A stretch of DNA of 64,000 bases from Palleronia marisminoris (GTDB taxonomy: Bacteria; Pseudomonadota; Alphaproteobacteria; Rhodobacterales; Rhodobacteraceae): contig NZ_FWFV01000003.1 in the NCBI RefSeq assembly GCF_900172315.1, positions 1 to 64,000 of the forward strand, in the 5' to 3' direction. The notes below the pieces were generated by a model, which saw nothing but the letters and a program-made list of their open reading frames with translations, searched no databases and was not told where the DNA came from. Below, piece by piece: positions 52,721 through 60,834 of the stretch (positions within the stretch are counted from its first letter, which is position 1; every line of letters starts with the position of its first letter). The position numbers were made by a program, and so were the translations under genes.

Positions 52721-53746
52721 GTGAGACAAGAGCGCGCTGCGCGGATCAAGGACGTCGCCCGGATCGCGGGAGTCTCGACCGCGACGGTCAGCCGCACGCT
52801 GTCGAATCCCGATATCGTCTCCGAGGAAACCCGCCGCTCCGTTCTCGCCGCGGTCAAGGCGACGCGCTATTCCGCCAATGTCGCGGCGCGCAACCTGCGG
52901 CGCCAGCAGGCCGGTGGTGTGCTGGCGCTGGCCCCGAACCTGGCCAACCCGTTCTTTTCCGAGATCCTCGCCGGCATGTCCGAGGCGCTGGCCGAGCGAA
53001 GATTGAACCTGATCGTCGCCGACACCCAGTTCGGCGGCTCGTCGCAACTGGTCCAGTACGCCGACCGCTCGCGCGCGGATGGTCTGCTGATCCTCGACAG
53101 CCGGCTCGATCCTGCGCTGTTCGCCGGCGCCCAATGTCCACCCATCGTGCAGGTCTGCGAAGAGATCGAGGGACTGCAATCGCCCCGGGTCGTCGCCGAC
53201 AACGCGGGCGGTGCCGCCGCCGCCGTCGCGCATCTGGTCGAGCTTGGGCATACCCGGATCGCCCGCCTTGCCGGTCCGCCCGACAACAGCCTGACCCGCT
53301 GGCGTGACGCCGGGTTTCGCCGTGGGATGGACGCAGCCGGCCTCTCCGGGCGCGGCGACTGGCACCTGACCGGCGATTTCTCGATGGAATCGGGCCGCAC
53401 CGCCGCCGCCCGCCTGCTCGCCCTGCCCGACCGCCCCAGCGCCATCGTCTGCGACAATGACGAGATGGCCTGCGGCCTTATGAGCGCGCTGATCCGCAGC
53501 GGCATCGACATCCCCGGCGACATCGCGGTGGCGGGGTTCGACGATATCGAACTGTCCCGCCACCTCACGCCGACCCTCACGACCGTCCACCAGCCCCGCC
53601 GGCGGATCGGGCGCGAGGCGGTCCGTCAGCTTTTGCTGGCGATCGACGGCGCCGATGTCGCGGAACGCACCGTGATCCCCTGTACCCTCGTCCCCCGGCA
53701 AAGCACGCTGGGGCGGGAGGCTCTTTCCGATCAGGCTGCGTCGTAG
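52721..53746 (+). CDS. LacI-family transcriptional regulator
   Basis: A regulator of about 341 residues. The N-terminal helix-turn-helix ARIKDVARIAGVSTATVSRTLSNPDIVSEETR is followed by the hinge helix (AARNLRRQQ) and a periplasmic-binding-protein-like effector domain ending in the VAGFDDIELSRHLTPTLTTVHQP signature. I prefer GTG 52721, with GGGAG ten bases upstream; ATG 52697 has no ribosome site. It is divergent from the ribose-type operon with two operators between. The 3-prime end overlaps the convergent DUF411 gene by 16 bases. Confidence 0.9.
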   Translation: MRQERAARIKDVARIAGVSTATVSRTLSNPDIVSEETRRSVLAAVKATRYSANVAARNLRRQQAGGVLALAPNLANPFFSEILAGMSEALAERRLNLIVADTQFGGSSQLVQYADRSRADGLLILDSRLDPALFAGAQCPPIVQVCEEIEGLQSPRVVADNAGGAAAAVAHLVELGHTRIARLAGPPDNSLTRWRDAGFRRGMDAAGLSGRGDWHLTGDFSMESGRTAAARLLALPDRPSAIVCDNDEMACGLMSALIRSGIDIPGDIAVAGFDDIELSRHLTPTLTTVHQPRRRIGREAVRQLLLAIDGADVAERTVIPCTLVPRQSTLGREALSDQAAS

Positions 53747-54195
53747 CTGCTGAAGACCTCGGCGCTGCCGTCCTTCAGGACGAGGAACACGTCATAGGCC
53801 TCGCGCTCGTCCTCGGGGCCCATGCCGGGGCTGCCGTAGGGCATCCCGGGCACCGCAAGGCCCACGGCATCCGGACGCTCGGCGAGCAGGCGGCGGATGT
53901 CGGCGGGCGGCACATGGCCTTCGATCATGTAGCCCTCGATCTGCCCGGTATGGCACGAGTGCATGTCCTGCGGGATGCCGCTGTCCAGCTTGTGCTGGAT
54001 CAGGGCAGTGCCGAAGCTGTTCTCGGTGGTCACCTCGAAGCCCTCGGCCTTCAGGATCTCGACCCAACCGGTGCAGCACCCGCAGTTCCGGTCCTTCAGC
54101 ACGTGGATCCCGGGCGCGGTTGCGGCCGCGAGCGGCGTCGTCGCGGCGAGGGCGGCCGCACAGGCGAGCAGGTGGCGGCGGGTCATGTCGGTCAT
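53731..54195 (-). CDS. DUF411 metal-binding periplasmic protein
   Basis: A 154-residue exported protein. The N-terminus MTRRHLLACAAALAATTPLAAA is a Tat- or Sec-type signal. The mature part has DRNCGCCTGWVEILKAEGFEV, the DUF411 CxCC-type metal site, then HSCHTGQIEGYMIEGHVP with a conserved Cys/His pair. DUF411 genes accompany copper and other metal resistance loci. It lies 27 nt downstream of the Zn/Cd ATPase in the same operon; GAGGAG precedes its ATG. Confidence 0.85.
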   Translation of the reverse strand: MTDMTRRHLLACAAALAATTPLAAATAPGIHVLKDRNCGCCTGWVEILKAEGFEVTTENSFGTALIQHKLDSGIPQDMHSCHTGQIEGYMIEGHVPPADIRRLLAERPDAVGLAVPGMPYGSPGMGPEDEREAYDVFLVLKDGSAEVFSSYDAA

Positions 54196-54222
54196 GGTGG
54201 ACTCCTCGTGTCGATCTCGGAC

Positions 54223-56454
54223 TTATGTAGCGGCTGCGGCCGTCTCAACGCGCCGGGGCATTTTGGCGCGGCCTTCCCGCCCCGGCCGGAAACCCAGCAG
54301 GCGCAGAGCGTTGAGCGTGACCAGCACCGTCGCGCCCGTGTCGGCGAGGATCGCGATCCACAACCCGGTGATCCCGAAGATGGTGGTCACGAGGAACACT
54401 CCCTTGAGGCCCAGCGCGATCGCGACGTTCTGCCGGATATTCGCCATCGTGGCCCGGGCAAGGCGGATCTTGCCCGGCACGTCACCCACGCGGTTCCGCA
54501 GGATCGCAGCATGAGCGGTCTCCAGCGCCACGTCGGTGCCCGATCCCATCGCCACGCCCACATCCGCCACGGCGAGCGCCGGCGCGTCGTTGATCCCGTC
54601 ACCGACGACCATCACCTGTGCCCCGCGCCCAAGCTTCTGAACCTCGCTCACCTTGTCCGCCGGCAGCAGCCCCGCCCGATACTCGATGTCGAGGCCCCCG
54701 GCGATCGCCGCGGCCGCGCGCGCGTTGTCGCCGGTGAGCATGATCGGAGTGATGCCCATGCCGCGCAACTGTCGCACGGCGTCCGCCGCATCGGCCCGCG
54801 GCTCGTCCCGCAGGGCGATCAGGCCGAGCGGCGCGGCCTCGCGCCAGACGATCACGACCGTCTTGCCTTCCCTCTCGAGCGCCTCGACCTGCGCGCGGTC
54901 GCGGTCGCTGAGAACCCCGGCCTCTTCCGCAAGTCGAGGCGAGCCCACGGTGACGACGGCGCCATCTATCACCCCTTCGGCGCCCTTGCCCGGGATGGCG
55001 CGGGCCGAGGTCGCGGCCGGCACGGTCACGCCGTCTTCCTCGGCGCGTGCGAGGATGGCCTTGCCCAGCGGGTGGCTTGCCCCGGCCTCGACCCCCGCCG
55101 CCAGTGCCAGCACCTCGGCCCCGGCGGAGGGCACCACATCCGTCACGCGCGGGCGGCCGTGGGTCAGCGTTCCGGTCTTGTCGAAGGCGACATGCGTGAT
55201 CCGGGCCGCCGCCTCGATCACCGCGCCGCCCTTCATCAGAAACCCGTTCCGCGCGCCCGCCGACAGCGCCGAGGCGATGGCGGCCGGTACCGAGATCACC
55301 AGCGCGCAGGGGCAACCGATGAGCAGCAGGGCGAGCGCGCGATAGGTCCACTCGCCCCAGGCCTGCCCGAAGCCGAGCGGTGGCACGATGGCGACCAGCA
55401 GCGCGGCCCCCACCACGGCCGGCATGTAGACCCGGCTGAACCGGTCGATGAACCGCTCGGTCGGCGCACGCGCAGTTTCGGCCTCTTCCACAAGGCGGAC
55501 GATGCGCGCGATGGTGTTGTCCTCGGCCCGCTTCGTGACGCGCACGCGCAGTGCGGCCTCGGCGTTGATCGAGCCGGCGAAAACCTCCGCCCCCGGCTCT
55601 TTCAGGCTGGGAACGCTTTCGCCGGTCACGGGGCTTTCGTCGACGCCCGAGATTCCATCGATCACCTCTCCGTCGGCCGGAACGCGGTCGCCCGGGCGGA
55701 CCAGCACGACCTGCCCGATCCGCAGGCTGTCGGCCGGAACTTCCCGCGTACGGCCGCCCGACTCGAGCAGCGCCGTCTTCGGCACCAGCCGGGCCAGCGC
55801 CCGGATGCCGTCGCGCGCCTTGCTGGACGCAAGTCCCTCGAGCATCTCGCCCACGGCAAAAAGGAAGACCACCAGCGCCGCCTCTTCCGCCGCGCCGATG
55901 AAAAGGGCCCCTCCGGCGGCGATGGTCATCAGCATCTCGATGGTGAAGGGCATCCCCGCGCGTGCCATTGCCAAGGCGCGCCGCGCGACGGGGAACAGGC
56001 CGATCAGCGTCGCCAAAATAAACGCCCATTGCGCGACCTGTTCCGAGAAGACCAGGTGCACCGCCCAGGCCGCCGCCAGCAATGCGCCGGTCCCGAGCAG
56101 AAGCCGCCCCTTCGACGTCGCGTGCCACGCAGGCGGCGTCACCTCTTCCGCGGGACGGGGCGCCGGTTCGGCCGGAAAGGCGCCGTCCGGCAGCACGAAG
56201 CCGCCCTTCGGCTTCTCGGGCGCGGCACCCTTGGCGGAGATGCCGAAGCCGATGGCCCGCACCGCGGTCTCGACCCGATCGGTCGAGGTGCGGCTTTCGT
56301 CGAGCGTCAGCCGCAGGCGCTCGGCCATGAGCGCCACCTCGACACCCTCGACCCCCGGCAACCGCTCGACCGCGCCGCGCACCTTGCCCGCGCAGGCCCC
56401 GCAATCCATGCCCGTCACGCGCCACTCGATCTGCCTTGATCCGCCGTCCGCCAA
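54223..56454 (-). CDS. zntA: Zn/Cd/Pb-exporting P1B-type ATPase (TTG start)
   Basis: A 743-residue heavy-metal efflux ATPase. It has an N-terminal HMA domain with GMDCGACAGKV (CxxC near residues 18-21), TGES-type SPVTGESVPSL, the membrane CPC site (GCPCALVIS), phosphorylation motif DKTGTLTHG, SHPLGKAIL, and VVGDGINDAPALA. The final membrane segment carries LADTGATVLVTLNALRLL, whose Asp is the second Zn/Cd ligand of ZntA-type pumps; this argues against copper. The start is TTG 56454 with AGGAGAG upstream. A MerR-type promoter precedes it. Confidence 0.92.
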   Translation of the reverse strand: MADGGSRQIEWRVTGMDCGACAGKVRGAVERLPGVEGVEVALMAERLRLTLDESRTSTDRVETAVRAIGFGISAKGAAPEKPKGGFVLPDGAFPAEPAPRPAEEVTPPAWHATSKGRLLLGTGALLAAAWAVHLVFSEQVAQWAFILATLIGLFPVARRALAMARAGMPFTIEMLMTIAAGGALFIGAAEEAALVVFLFAVGEMLEGLASSKARDGIRALARLVPKTALLESGGRTREVPADSLRIGQVVLVRPGDRVPADGEVIDGISGVDESPVTGESVPSLKEPGAEVFAGSINAEAALRVRVTKRAEDNTIARIVRLVEEAETARAPTERFIDRFSRVYMPAVVGAALLVAIVPPLGFGQAWGEWTYRALALLLIGCPCALVISVPAAIASALSAGARNGFLMKGGAVIEAAARITHVAFDKTGTLTHGRPRVTDVVPSAGAEVLALAAGVEAGASHPLGKAILARAEEDGVTVPAATSARAIPGKGAEGVIDGAVVTVGSPRLAEEAGVLSDRDRAQVEALEREGKTVVIVWREAAPLGLIALRDEPRADAADAVRQLRGMGITPIMLTGDNARAAAAIAGGLDIEYRAGLLPADKVSEVQKLGRGAQVMVVGDGINDAPALAVADVGVAMGSGTDVALETAHAAILRNRVGDVPGKIRLARATMANIRQNVAIALGLKGVFLVTTIFGITGLWIAILADTGATVLVTLNALRLLGFRPGREGRAKMPRRVETAAAAT

Positions 56455-56495
56455 ATTCGCTCTCCTGTCGACTCACCTGCGACTGTCGAGGGACA

Positions 56496-56526
56496 GAGAT
56501 AGGACCTCTACCAGCTGTAGGTTCAA
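56496..56526 (-). promoter_or_regulatory. MerR-type promoter of the Zn/Cd ATPase operon
   Basis: On the minus strand TTGAAC (56526-56521) and TATCTC (56501-56496) are separated by 19 nt, the stretched spacer typical of MerR-activated promoters. The spacer holds a dyad with ACCT...AGGT ends. Confidence 0.65.
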
Positions 56527-56549
56527 GCCCCTCGCGAGCCACCGGCTTC

Positions 56550-56586
56550 TTGTCGGGCGACGTTGCCTATCCTACAGTCACTGTAG
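56550..56586 (+). promoter_or_regulatory. Promoter and operator of the merR gene
   Basis: TTGTCG (56550-56555), 17 nt, TACAGT (56573-56578). The -10 lies inside a perfect 7-1-7 palindrome CTACAGT-C-ACTGTAG (56572-56586), which the MerR protein may use for autorepression. AAGGAGAG then precedes the ATG. Confidence 0.55.
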
Positions 56587-56600
56587 ACAAGGAGAGCCCC

Positions 56601-57029
56601 ATGCTATCCATCGGCACGCTCGCGAAGCGGACCGGCACGAAGGTGCAGACGATCCGCTACTACGAACAGATCGGCCTCATGCCCGAGCCCGGGCGCACCG
56701 AGGGCGGCCAGCGCCGCTATGGCGAGGCCGGGTTGGACCGGCTGGCCTTCATCCGACACGCGCGGCAGCTCGGGTTTTCGCTGGAAGCGATCCGGGAACT
56801 GCTGGAGCTGTCCGACAGCCCCGAACGCTCCTGCGCCGAGGTGGACGCGGTGGCCCAGAGGCAGTTGCGCGAGGTCGAGGCGCGGATCACGCGGCTCGAG
56901 GCGCTGAGGGCCGAACTCCGCCGGATGGTCGCCGAGTGCGACCGCGACCGCGTGGCGGATTGCCGCGTCCTTGAAGTGCTGCGCGACCATGAGGAGTGCC
57001 TGACCGATCACGGCAAGGCCACGTCGTGA
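56601..57029 (+). CDS. MerR-family metal-responsive regulator (ZntR/CadR/PbrR type)
   Basis: A 142-residue regulator with N-terminal MerR helix-turn-helix (SIGTLAKRTGTKVQTIRYYEQIGLMPEPGR), a dimerisation coiled coil, and cysteines placed as in ZntR/CadR: one before the long helix (RSCAEVD), and later ECDRDRVADC and EEC. It would activate the divergent ATPase promoter on binding Zn, Cd or Pb. The stop overlaps a GTG that opens a ynfA remnant. Confidence 0.9.
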   Translation: MLSIGTLAKRTGTKVQTIRYYEQIGLMPEPGRTEGGQRRYGEAGLDRLAFIRHARQLGFSLEAIRELLELSDSPERSCAEVDAVAQRQLREVEARITRLEALRAELRRMVAECDRDRVADCRVLEVLRDHEECLTDHGKATS

Positions 57030-57140
57030 TCCCGGCCGGCCTGCTCTACCCGCTCGCCGCGCTGGCCGAGATCGCCGGCTGCTTCGCCGTCTGGCGTGGT
57101 GGCGCGGTGCCTCGCTGTTCTGGCTGGTGCCGGGCACCTA
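57026..57140 (+). pseudogene. ynfA: ynfA (UPF0060) fragment, frameshifted and truncated
   Basis: GTG 57026 overlaps the merR stop and starts a frame reading AGLLYPLAALAEIAGCFAVWR, the N-terminal helix of the YnfA/UPF0060 small membrane family. The frame is then lost: the expected GASLFWLVPG continuation appears from about 57106 in another frame, and the original frame stops at 57151. The remaining half of the gene is missing; the sequence passes directly into a ccoI fragment. YnfA proteins are normally about 108 residues. Confidence 0.7.
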
Positions 57141-57297
57141 TAACTGCGTAGCGATCCCGCTGGCCGTGGCGGGCTTCGTGACGCCGCTAATGGCCGCGCT
57201 CGCGATGTCGGGCTCGTCGAACGTCGTCGTCACCAACTCGATCCGGCCCGCGCGCCGGGCTCGTCCCGCACCAGCAACGCAGGAGGGCTTCGCATGA
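57141..57297 (+). pseudogene. ccoI: C-terminal remnant of ccoI/fixI (cbb3 oxidase copper ATPase)
   Basis: After the ynfA fragment, in the frame of its shifted part, the sequence reads YNCVAIPLAVAGFVTPLMAALAMSGSS, the last membrane segment region of a CcoI/FixI copper P-type ATPase, then a basic tail ending at TGA 57295-57297. The stop overlaps the ccoS ATG (ATGA) exactly as expected for ccoI-ccoS. The preceding roughly 90 percent of ccoI is absent, so this is a deletion remnant. Confidence 0.75.
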
Positions 57298-57476
57298 GCG
57301 TCCTCGCCCTCTTGATTCCCACCAGCATCATCCCGGGGCTGATCGGCCTAAGCGCCTTCCTGTGGAGCATGCGCGACGGCCAGTATGAGGATCTCGACGG
57401 CTCGGCCGAGCGTGTCCTGCTGGACGAGGAGGACCGGCCCCTTCCCTCCCGTACCGACGAGTCGGACGAGCGCTAG
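57294..57476 (+). CDS. ccoS: cbb3-type cytochrome oxidase assembly protein CcoS
   Basis: A 60-residue single-membrane-span protein: hydrophobic LLIPTSIIPGLIGLSAFLWS, then DGQYEDLDGSAERVLLDEEDRP, the conserved CcoS tail. It looks intact, but its partners are not: ccoI and ccoN nearby are remnants. Its stop shares CTAG with the convergent DUF2189 fragment. It may be a non-functional orphan, or serve another cbb3 locus elsewhere. Confidence 0.85.
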   Translation: MSVLALLIPTSIIPGLIGLSAFLWSMRDGQYEDLDGSAERVLLDEEDRPLPSRTDESDER

Positions 57477-57668
57477 TCGGGGCGGAAGAACACGCGCTCT
57501 CCGCGGCTGACGCGAATGGCGCGGTAGGCGTGCCAGGTGGCGTGGCCCAGCAAGGGGAAGATCACGATCAGCCCCAGCAGCCCCGTCAGAAGCGACACCG
57601 CGAACAGCGCGACGACGATGGCGCCCCACATGATCATGACGCCCAGATTGTTCCACACCAGCACAAGC
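57473..57668 (-). pseudogene. C-terminal fragment of a DUF2189 membrane protein
   Basis: About 60 codons encode LVWNNLGVMIMWGAIVVALFAVSLLTGLLGLIVIFPLLGHATWHAYRAIR and a short tail, the last two membrane segments of DUF2189 proteins, which are normally about 250 residues. Upstream the frame runs directly into cytochrome oxidase subunit sequence rather than DUF2189 sequence, so it is a deletion fusion. Confidence 0.65.
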
Positions 57669-58247
57669 CAGAAGGCTGCATACCACTCGGCCTCGGCGTA
57701 TTCCTTCGACTGGTGTTGCCCATCAGGTAGCCGCTGACCGCGATCAGCACGGAGAGTTGGTAGCCCAGCAGCGCGAATTATGATCTGAACTGCCCCGCCA
57801 GCCGCGCCCGGCCGGTATGCTGCATGACGTGGAACGACGTGGCGATCAGGGCCGTGCCGCCGAAGCCGAAGATCACGCCGGGCGTGTGCGCGGGGCGCAA
57901 GCGCCCGAAACTCGCCCAGGGCGCGTCGAAGGTCGGGTCCGGCCAGGCCAGAGGGTAGGCCACCCAGAGGCCGAAGAGCATTCGGACGAGCGTCCAGACC
58001 ATGGCAAGGATGATCCCGACCTTGATCGGGTCGTCGTAGTATTCGTCGTAGATATCCGGCGAGGGCTCGGGCTCGTCCAGCTTCGACAGCACCGGAAAGA
58101 ACAGGAGCGCGCAGAATCCGAGGACGAGGAAGCCGTGCACTACGAATGCATCACCCGTCCCGGCCACGGCCTTCGCGAGCTCCACGAGCCGATGAACAGG
58201 ACAACGAGGGCCGACTGACGCTCGCCCTGGGTTAGATTCGCGATCAT
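57668..58247 (-). pseudogene. ccoN: ccoN N-terminal fragment with three lesions, fused to DUF2189 tail
   Basis: Starting at ATG 58247 (GGAGTTGAGA upstream), pieces of cbb3 oxidase subunit I can be read: a first membrane segment up to about 58194, then after a one-base shift VELAKAVAGTGDAFVVHGFLVLGF...YYDDPIKVGIIL...FGRLRPAHTPGVIFGFGGTALIATSFHVMQ. There is an in-frame TAA at 57780-57778, then FALLGYQLSVLIAVSGYLMG, another shift near 57711-57714, and SKEYAEAEWYAAFWL before joining the DUF2189 tail. The remaining two thirds of ccoN and all of ccoO, ccoQ and ccoP are absent. Confidence 0.78.
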
Positions 58248-58403
58248 TCTCAACTCCTGAACGTAGTCTCAGAGGAACGATTCCCGATCATCGCACGGCC
58301 GTGAACAGCGCAGCAGTCGACTTTCAGGCGACGAAGTCCGTGGTGTCCGAACCCTTCGCGGGGCGGCGAAACAGCCGGTATCGCGCATGTTTCAAAGCAG
58401 CCC

Positions 58404-58443
58404 CGGTTACCGATCTGTCACGAAATCGAAGCGGGCCCGTCAC
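58404..58443 (+). promoter_or_regulatory. Possible PHO box upstream of ugpB
   Basis: CGGTTAC (58404-58410), CGAT, CTGTCAC (58415-58421) resembles the tandem CTGTCAT-N4-CTGTCAT PhoB box, and another CCGTCAC (58437-58443) lies exactly 22 nt after the second unit, in phase with the 11-nt repeat. The unit between them is degenerate. It is 52 nt upstream of the ugpB start, fitting phosphate control of ugp genes. Confidence 0.4.
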
Positions 58444-58494
58444 GGGCTGCGACTACGCGTCGCCGCGGGATAATTCGCTAGAGGGACAAGCGAC

Positions 58495-59790
58495 ATGATG
58501 AAGACCGCGACGACAACGATCGCATTCACCCTGACCGCAACGACGGTCATGGCGCAAACCGATATCAGCTGGTGGCACGGCATGGGCGGCCGCAACGGCG
58601 AGGTGATCAACGAGATCTCCCAGCAGTTCAACGACGCTCAGCAGGATTGCAAGCTGACGCCCGTCTCGCGCGGCACCTACGAAGAGGCCCTGTCCTCGGG
58701 CATCGCCGCCTTCCGTTCGGGCGAGCAGCCGAACATCCTGCAGGTGTTCGACGCCGGTGCCGCGACGATCATCGCCGCCGAGGGCGCGACGATCCCCGCC
58801 GAGGACCTGATCACCGGCGCGGGCGAAGAGTTCGACCGTGACGCCTTTATCGCCGGCGTGCGCAACTTCTACGCCGACAGCGACGGCAAGTTCATCGGCA
58901 TGCCGTTCAATTCGTCGGCGCCGATCCTCTACTACAACGAGGCCGCGCTGGAAGAAGCCGGCGTCGAGCCGCCGAAGACCTGGGAAGAGTTCGAGGAAGC
59001 CGCCCCCGCCCTGAAAGAGGCCGGCTACCTGCCGATGACCGCCTCGCAGCTGACCTGGATGATGGTCGAGAACTTCAAGTCGCGGAACAACCAGCAATTC
59101 GCGACGAACAACAACGGCTACGACAGCGTCGAAGGCACCGAGATCATCGTCAACGACGAGAACCAGGTGATGATGTTCGAGAAGCTGAAAGCATGGGCTG
59201 ATGACGGGCTCTATGGCTTCTACGGCGCCGGCTGGGCCGACAACCTCAAGCCTTTCGAGGAAGGCGAGGCCGCGATGTGGATCGGCTCGTCCGGGTCCTT
59301 CGGCGGGTTGCAGCAATCGGCCGATTTCGACTTCTCGGCCGTCCACATGCCCTACTGGGACGCAATCGAAGGCGCCGGCACCCAAAGCTTCATCGGCGGT
59401 GCGGCCCTGTTCGCGATGTCGGGCAAGTCGGACGAGGAAAACGCCTGCACGGCGCAGTTCTTCACCTTCCTGACCTCGCCGGAAACGCAGGTCTACTACC
59501 ACAAGAACACCGGCTACGTGCCCGTCACCGAAGCCGCGTACGAGCTGGCCAAGAGCCAGGGCTACTATGACGAGCAGCCGGTCGCCGAAGTCGGCATCCA
59601 GCAGCTGATGCTGGACGGCGGCGAATGGTCCAAGGGCTACCGCATGGGCTTCTACCCCCAGATCCGCACCGTGATGGAGCGCGAGTTCAACCGCATCTTC
59701 TCGAACGAGGTCGAGGTGCAGGACGCCTTCGACACGATCCAGACCGAGGGCAACGCGCTTCTGGCGCGCTTCGCCAAGACCTCGAGCTGA
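58495..59790 (+). CDS. ugpB: sn-glycerol-3-phosphate ABC substrate-binding protein
   Basis: A 431-residue periplasmic binding protein with signal peptide ending at TTVMAQ. It matches the UgpB pattern along its length: ISWWHGMGGRNGEVINEIS at the N-terminus, GIAAFRSGEQPNILQVFDAGAATI, MPFNSSAPILYYNEAAL, SSGSFGGLQQ, FIGGAALFAM, HKNTGYVPVTEAAYELAKSQGYY, and MGFYPQIRTVMEREF. GAGGGACAAGC precedes ATG 58495 (58498 is equally possible). It leads ugpBAEC. Confidence 0.9.
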   Translation: MMKTATTTIAFTLTATTVMAQTDISWWHGMGGRNGEVINEISQQFNDAQQDCKLTPVSRGTYEEALSSGIAAFRSGEQPNILQVFDAGAATIIAAEGATIPAEDLITGAGEEFDRDAFIAGVRNFYADSDGKFIGMPFNSSAPILYYNEAALEEAGVEPPKTWEEFEEAAPALKEAGYLPMTASQLTWMMVENFKSRNNQQFATNNNGYDSVEGTEIIVNDENQVMMFEKLKAWADDGLYGFYGAGWADNLKPFEEGEAAMWIGSSGSFGGLQQSADFDFSAVHMPYWDAIEGAGTQSFIGGAALFAMSGKSDEENACTAQFFTFLTSPETQVYYHKNTGYVPVTEAAYELAKSQGYYDEQPVAEVGIQQLMLDGGEWSKGYRMGFYPQIRTVMEREFNRIFSNEVEVQDAFDTIQTEGNALLARFAKTSS

Positions 59791-59810
59791 GCGACACGCT
59801 CTGAACGACG

Positions 59811-59840
59811 GGCGGGTCCGGGCAACAGCCCGGGCCTGCC
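59811..59840 (+). terminator. Intercistronic hairpin, ugpB-ugpA gap
   Basis: GGCGGGTCCGGGC (59811-59823), AACA, GCCCGGGCCTGCC (59828-59840) form a 13-bp stem with minor mispairing, followed by TTCTCC, 21 nt after the binding-protein stop. It belongs to the recurring intercistronic set. Confidence 0.55.
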
Positions 59841-59861
59841 TTCTCCATTGGGGCCTTCCAA

Positions 59862-60833
59862 ATGACCGACATGACCGTCCGCACTAGGTCCGCAGACCGC
59901 GCGCTTCTGCTGCGCCTGCGCGCCTGGTACTCCGCCGAGACGCCGAACCCCGCCAAGCGCGTGCAGTTCGACCGCCCGCTGACGCCGTGGCTTTTCCTGA
60001 TGCCGCAACTCGCGGTGGTGGTGATCTTCTTCTACTGGCCCTCGGTCCAGGCCGTGACCTCGTCCTTCTACATCGAGGATCCGTTCGGCTTCGGCGCGAC
60101 CTTCGTCGGGATGGAGAACTACACCGGCGCCGTTACCTCCAGCCAGTACGCCGGCACGGCCGCCTTCACCGCGTTCTTCTGCATCGTGGTGACGGCGCTG
60201 TCGCTGGGGCTGGGGCTGCTGCTGGCCGTGAAGGCCGACAAGGTGATCCGAGGCGCATCCAGCTACAAGACGGCGCTGATCTCGGTCTACGCGATCGCGC
60301 CGCCGGTGGCCGGGCTGATCGGCATGATGTTCTTCGACATGCACATGGGCCCGATCAAGGACCTGGCGGCGTTCTTCGGCCATGACCTGCGGGTCGGCAT
60401 CGACTACTGGGACACCGCCGGCGCGCTGGTCACGATCTCGGTCTGGAAGCAGATCCCCTACAATTTCATCTTCTTCCTGTCGGGGCTGCAGGCCGTCCCG
60501 GTTTCGGTCCGCGAGGCCGCGCTGATCGACGCGCGCTCAGGGTGGAGGCGCTTTCGCGACGTAACCCTGCCGCTGCTTGCACCAACCGCGTTCTTCCTGC
60601 TGGTGATCAACATCACCTACGCGATGTTCGACACCTTCCCGATCTTCGACGTGGTGCTGAAGGACAAGCCCGCCAACAACCCGATGACGCTGGTCTACAA
60701 GGTCTATCTCGACGGGTTCAAAGGCAACGACATCGGAGGGTCCTCCGCGCAGTCGGTGATCCTGATGGTCGTCGTCGCGGCGCTGACCGTGATGCAGTTC
60801 CGGTTCCTCGAACGCCGCGTCCATTACGGGTGA
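59862..60833 (+). CDS. ugpA: sn-glycerol-3-phosphate ABC permease
   Basis: A 323-residue inner-membrane permease with a basic N-terminus, LTPWLFLMPQLAVVVIFFYWPSVQAV as first helix, and the EAA-loop EAALIDARSGWRRFRDVTLPLLAP near residues 217-240. FPIFDVVLKDKPANNP near 255-270 is a UgpA-typical loop. Start 59862 or 59871. It pairs with the UgpE permease encoded next. Confidence 0.9.
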   Translation: MTDMTVRTRSADRALLLRLRAWYSAETPNPAKRVQFDRPLTPWLFLMPQLAVVVIFFYWPSVQAVTSSFYIEDPFGFGATFVGMENYTGAVTSSQYAGTAAFTAFFCIVVTALSLGLGLLLAVKADKVIRGASSYKTALISVYAIAPPVAGLIGMMFFDMHMGPIKDLAAFFGHDLRVGIDYWDTAGALVTISVWKQIPYNFIFFLSGLQAVPVSVREAALIDARSGWRRFRDVTLPLLAPTAFFLLVINITYAMFDTFPIFDVVLKDKPANNPMTLVYKVYLDGFKGNDIGGSSAQSVILMVVVAALTVMQFRFLERRVHYG

Positions 60834-60834
60834 C

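Noticed and set aside
53914-56439. 841-codon plus-strand open frame opposite the Zn/Cd ATPase
   Set aside because: The minus strand encodes a complete P1B ATPase with all catalytic motifs; the opposite frame is a GC-driven shadow.
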